This document shows positions 15,017 through 16,711 of a stretch of 16,711 nt of DNA, piece by piece (the stretch's first letter is position 1; each line of letters begins with the position of its first letter). Both the position numbers and the translations under genes were made by a program. The notes below the pieces were generated by a model. The model saw nothing but the letters and a program-made list of their open reading frames with translations, did no database searches and was not told the origin of the DNA. Origin of the DNA: Bryobacterales bacterium (lineage in GTDB: Bacteria > Acidobacteriota > Terriglobia > Bryobacterales > Bryobacteraceae); the NCBI GenBank assembly GCA_003487005.1, contig DNFG01000284.1:1-16711 (forward strand), given 5' to 3'.

Positions 15017-15828
15017 GGTACGGGCTCATCGCCGGCAAGGGCCGCTTCCCGGTCCTTGCTCTCGAAACCGCCCGCACCCTCGGCCACGACGTGGTCGTCA
15101 TCGCACTCAAGGACAACGCCCCCCCTGAAGTCGAGTCGCTCGGCTCAAGCTGCCACTGGATCACCATCGCTGAACTCGGCAAGCTCATCGACATCCTCCA
15201 TTCCGAGAAGATCACCGAGGTCATCATGGCCGGCCAGGTGAAACACACCTCCCTGTTCTCCGCTCTCAAACCCGATTGGCGCCTCTTCCGCCTCCTCACC
15301 TCTCTGCCGTCTCGCAACACCGACGCCCTCATCGGCGGCGTCCAGCGCGAACTCGAAAAAGAAGGCATCCGCCTCGCCGACTCCACCCTCCTCCTCAAGC
15401 CCCTGCTTGCCGGGGAAGGGGTCCTCAGTCGGCGCGCCCCCTCCAACGACGAGCGCAAGGACCTCGACTATGGCCGACGTGTCGCCTCCGCCCTATCCGG
15501 CTTCGATGTCGGCCAGAGCGTTGCCGTCTGCGAACGCGCCTGCGTTGCCGTCGAGGCCATGGAAGGCACCGATGCCATGCTCCGCCGCGCCGCCACCCTC
15601 GTCAACGGGCGTCCCCTCCGACTCGTCAAAGGCTCCCGCCGCCGCGCCCACCTGCTCTTCGATGTCCCCGTCGCCGGCCCCCGCACCATCGCCGTCATGC
15701 AGGAGACCGGCGCCACCGCTCTCGCCATCGACGCCGGCCGCACCCTCCTCCTCGACAAGGACGAGATGCTCGCCCGCGCCAACGAAGCCGGCGTCGCCAT
15801 CTTCGGCCACGCCCCGGATCAGGAGTAA
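15013..15828 (+). CDS. lpxI: UDP-2,3-diacylglucosamine pyrophosphatase LpxI
   Basis: LpxI hydrolyses UDP-2,3-diacylglucosamine to lipid X and UMP, the step that LpxH performs in E. coli; the two enzymes are unrelated. The 271-residue protein has the two-part LpxI layout: N-terminal domain 'YGLIAGKGRFPVLALE' and 'VIMAGQVKHTSLF', and C-terminal domain 'GQSVAVCERACVAVEAMEGTDAML' with EGTD at 184-187, then 'LLFDVPVAGPRTI' (Asp217 likely important) and 'AGRTLLLDKDEM'. Length is normal. Translation starts at a GTG whose last two bases begin the lpxA stop (GTGA), so it is coupled to lpxA. The lpxA-lpxI order occurs in other Gram-negative phyla. Confidence 0.94.
   Translation: MRYGLIAGKGRFPVLALETARTLGHDVVVIALKDNAPPEVESLGSSCHWITIAELGKLIDILHSEKITEVIMAGQVKHTSLFSALKPDWRLFRLLTSLPSRNTDALIGGVQRELEKEGIRLADSTLLLKPLLAGEGVLSRRAPSNDERKDLDYGRRVASALSGFDVGQSVAVCERACVAVEAMEGTDAMLRRAATLVNGRPLRLVKGSRRRAHLLFDVPVAGPRTIAVMQETGATALAIDAGRTLLLDKDEMLARANEAGVAIFGHAPDQE
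15821..15825 (+). promoter_or_regulatory. Shine-Dalgarno site for the oxidoreductase gene
   Basis: AGGAG lies nine bases before the ATG at 15835 and directly before the lpxI TAA stop. It supports the chosen start and continued operon reading. Confidence 0.7.
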
Positions 15829-15834
15829 CCCGCC

Positions 15835-16711
15835 ATGTCCGACCCAACCCCCACTCCCCGTCTCGCCGTCGCCGGCGCCGGTGCGTTCGGCCGCAACCAC
15901 CTCCGCGTCATCCGCGATTCCTCCCGCGCCACCCTCGCCGCCGTGTTCGACACCGACCCCGCACGCGCCGAAGCCGCCGCCCAGGAGTTTGGCTGCACCG
16001 CCGCCCGGTCCCTTGACGAACTCGCCTCCCTCGCGGACGCCGCCATCGTTGCTGTCCCAACAACCGCGCATCACCCCGTCGCCGCCCATCTCCTCGAAGC
16101 CGGCCTCGATGTCCTCGTCGAAAAACCCATCACCGTCACCACCGAGGAAGCGCGGGACCTCTGCTCCATTGCCGCCCGCCGCGCGCGCATCCTCCAGGTC
16201 GGACACCTCGAACGCTTCAACCCCGCCGTCCTCGCCATGCGCCAGGTCCTCACCCGGCCCCTCTTCTTCGAAATTCACCGGCTCAGTGTCTTCACGCCCC
16301 GCAGTCTCGATGTCGATGTCGTCGCCGATCTGATGATTCACGACCTCGACATCCTGCTCTCCATCACCGGAACCATGCCCGAAGAGGTCCGCGCGGCCGG
16401 CATTCCCATCCTCTCTCGCAAAGCCGATATCGCCAGCGTCCGCCTCGCGTTCCCCGGGGGTGTCGTCGCCAACCTCACCGCGAGCCGCGCCTCCACTGAA
16501 CGCGTCCGCAAACTCCGCCTCTTCCAGCCGGGTCAGTACGTCTCGGTCGACTACGCCCGCCAGGACTGTGTCGCCATCGGCGTCGACGAAAACCGCCAGG
16601 TCAAAGTCCAGCCCGTCCCCGTCGAAAAACGCGAACCGCTCGCCGTCCAGTTCGACGCCTTCCTCGACTCCATCTCCACCCGCCAAACCCCCGCCGTCGA
16701 CGGCATCGCCG
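15835..16711 (+). CDS. Gfo/Idh/MocA-family oxidoreductase, 3'-partial
   Basis: The frame is open to the end of the window (292 residues seen, of roughly 310-340 expected). An N-terminal NAD(P)-binding Rossmann domain begins 'LAVAGAGAFGRNHLRV' (GxGxxG at about 14-19). The family motif 'VLVEKPIT' (93-100) follows, then 'VGHLERFNPAV' (122-132) and 'DVVADLMIHDLDIL' (161-173), where His169 is the likely active-site residue. The later part is the beta-sheet substrate domain. The VGHxERFNPAV and DLMIHDxDI stretches resemble Gfo/Idh proteins found in lpx operons of other phyla. GnnA, which oxidises the 3-position of UDP-GlcNAc for amide-linked lipid A, belongs to this superfamily and is a possible function. 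That identity is inference and needs the downstream genes. The gene follows lpxI by six bases. Confidence 0.88.
   Translation, partial: MSDPTPTPRLAVAGAGAFGRNHLRVIRDSSRATLAAVFDTDPARAEAAAQEFGCTAARSLDELASLADAAIVAVPTTAHHPVAAHLLEAGLDVLVEKPITVTTEEARDLCSIAARRARILQVGHLERFNPAVLAMRQVLTRPLFFEIHRLSVFTPRSLDVDVVADLMIHDLDILLSITGTMPEEVRAAGIPILSRKADIASVRLAFPGGVVANLTASRASTERVRKLRLFQPGQYVSVDYARQDCVAIGVDENRQVKVQPVPVEKREPLAVQFDAFLDSISTRQTPAVDGIA

Noticed and set aside
15493..16686. Long minus-strand open frame (397 codons) opposite lpxI and the oxidoreductase
   Set aside because: Its product is a low-complexity Gly/Asp/Glu-rich string produced by the reverse complement of C-rich codons, with no recognisable domain. 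The plus-strand genes explain this stretch fully.
1..16711. CRISPR array, insertion sequence, prophage or toxin-antitoxin genes
   Set aside because: No regularly spaced repeats, transposase, integrase or phage structural genes are visible. Nearly all of the window is covered by recognisable chromosomal genes.

Overview
The window is GC-rich (mostly C or G at third codon positions) and gene-dense. It comes from a Gram-negative bacterium with a full lipopolysaccharide outer membrane: it carries Omp85/TamB outer-membrane assembly genes, the LPS-transport lipoprotein LptE, and the lipid A genes lpxA and lpxI. Gene content and protein style suggest an acidobacterium, possibly of the Solibacter/Bryobacter type. 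That assignment is inference from pattern only. I see no insertion sequence, phage gene, CRISPR array, tRNA or rRNA.

Layout. (1) 1-7569, plus strand: a tightly coupled operon with overlapping start/stop codons. It encodes an Omp85 (TamA/BamA-like) barrel protein whose 5' end lies outside the window, a short SurA-like periplasmic chaperone, a TamB-like protein, and a small DUF2103-like protein. (2) 7570-8130: a 123-bp spacer, then a short-chain dehydrogenase reading frame that keeps both ends of the family but has lost its middle, so probably a decayed gene. (3) 8127-8473: a good sigma-70-type promoter and rpsT (ribosomal protein S20). (4) 13748-8470, minus strand: M20 peptidase, psd, pssA, a catalytically dead aspartate-semialdehyde dehydrogenase relative, lptE and holA, closely spaced and probably one transcript. 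It meets rpsT tail to tail with the two stop codons overlapping. (5) 13773 to the end, plus strand: fabZ, lpxA, lpxI and a Gfo/Idh/MocA oxidoreductase that runs off the window.

The common theme is cell-envelope construction: barrel and lipid-linked assembly (Omp85/TamB), phosphatidylethanolamine synthesis (pssA, psd), lipid A synthesis (fabZ supplies hydroxyacyl chains, lpxA adds the first, lpxI cleaves UDP-2,3-diacylglucosamine) and LPS export (lptE). rpsT and holA are housekeeping genes.

Most of the window is well-understood biology. The points most worth a second look are an abrupt plus-strand GC-skew reversal inside tamB, the chaperone gene placed between the Omp85 and TamB genes, at least six POTRA domains in the Omp85 protein, the active-site-less ASADH paralogue next to lptE, the gutted SDR gene, the 24-bp divergent gap in front of fabZ, and the oxidoreductase in the lipid A operon. 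I did not find a clearly new multi-gene system.
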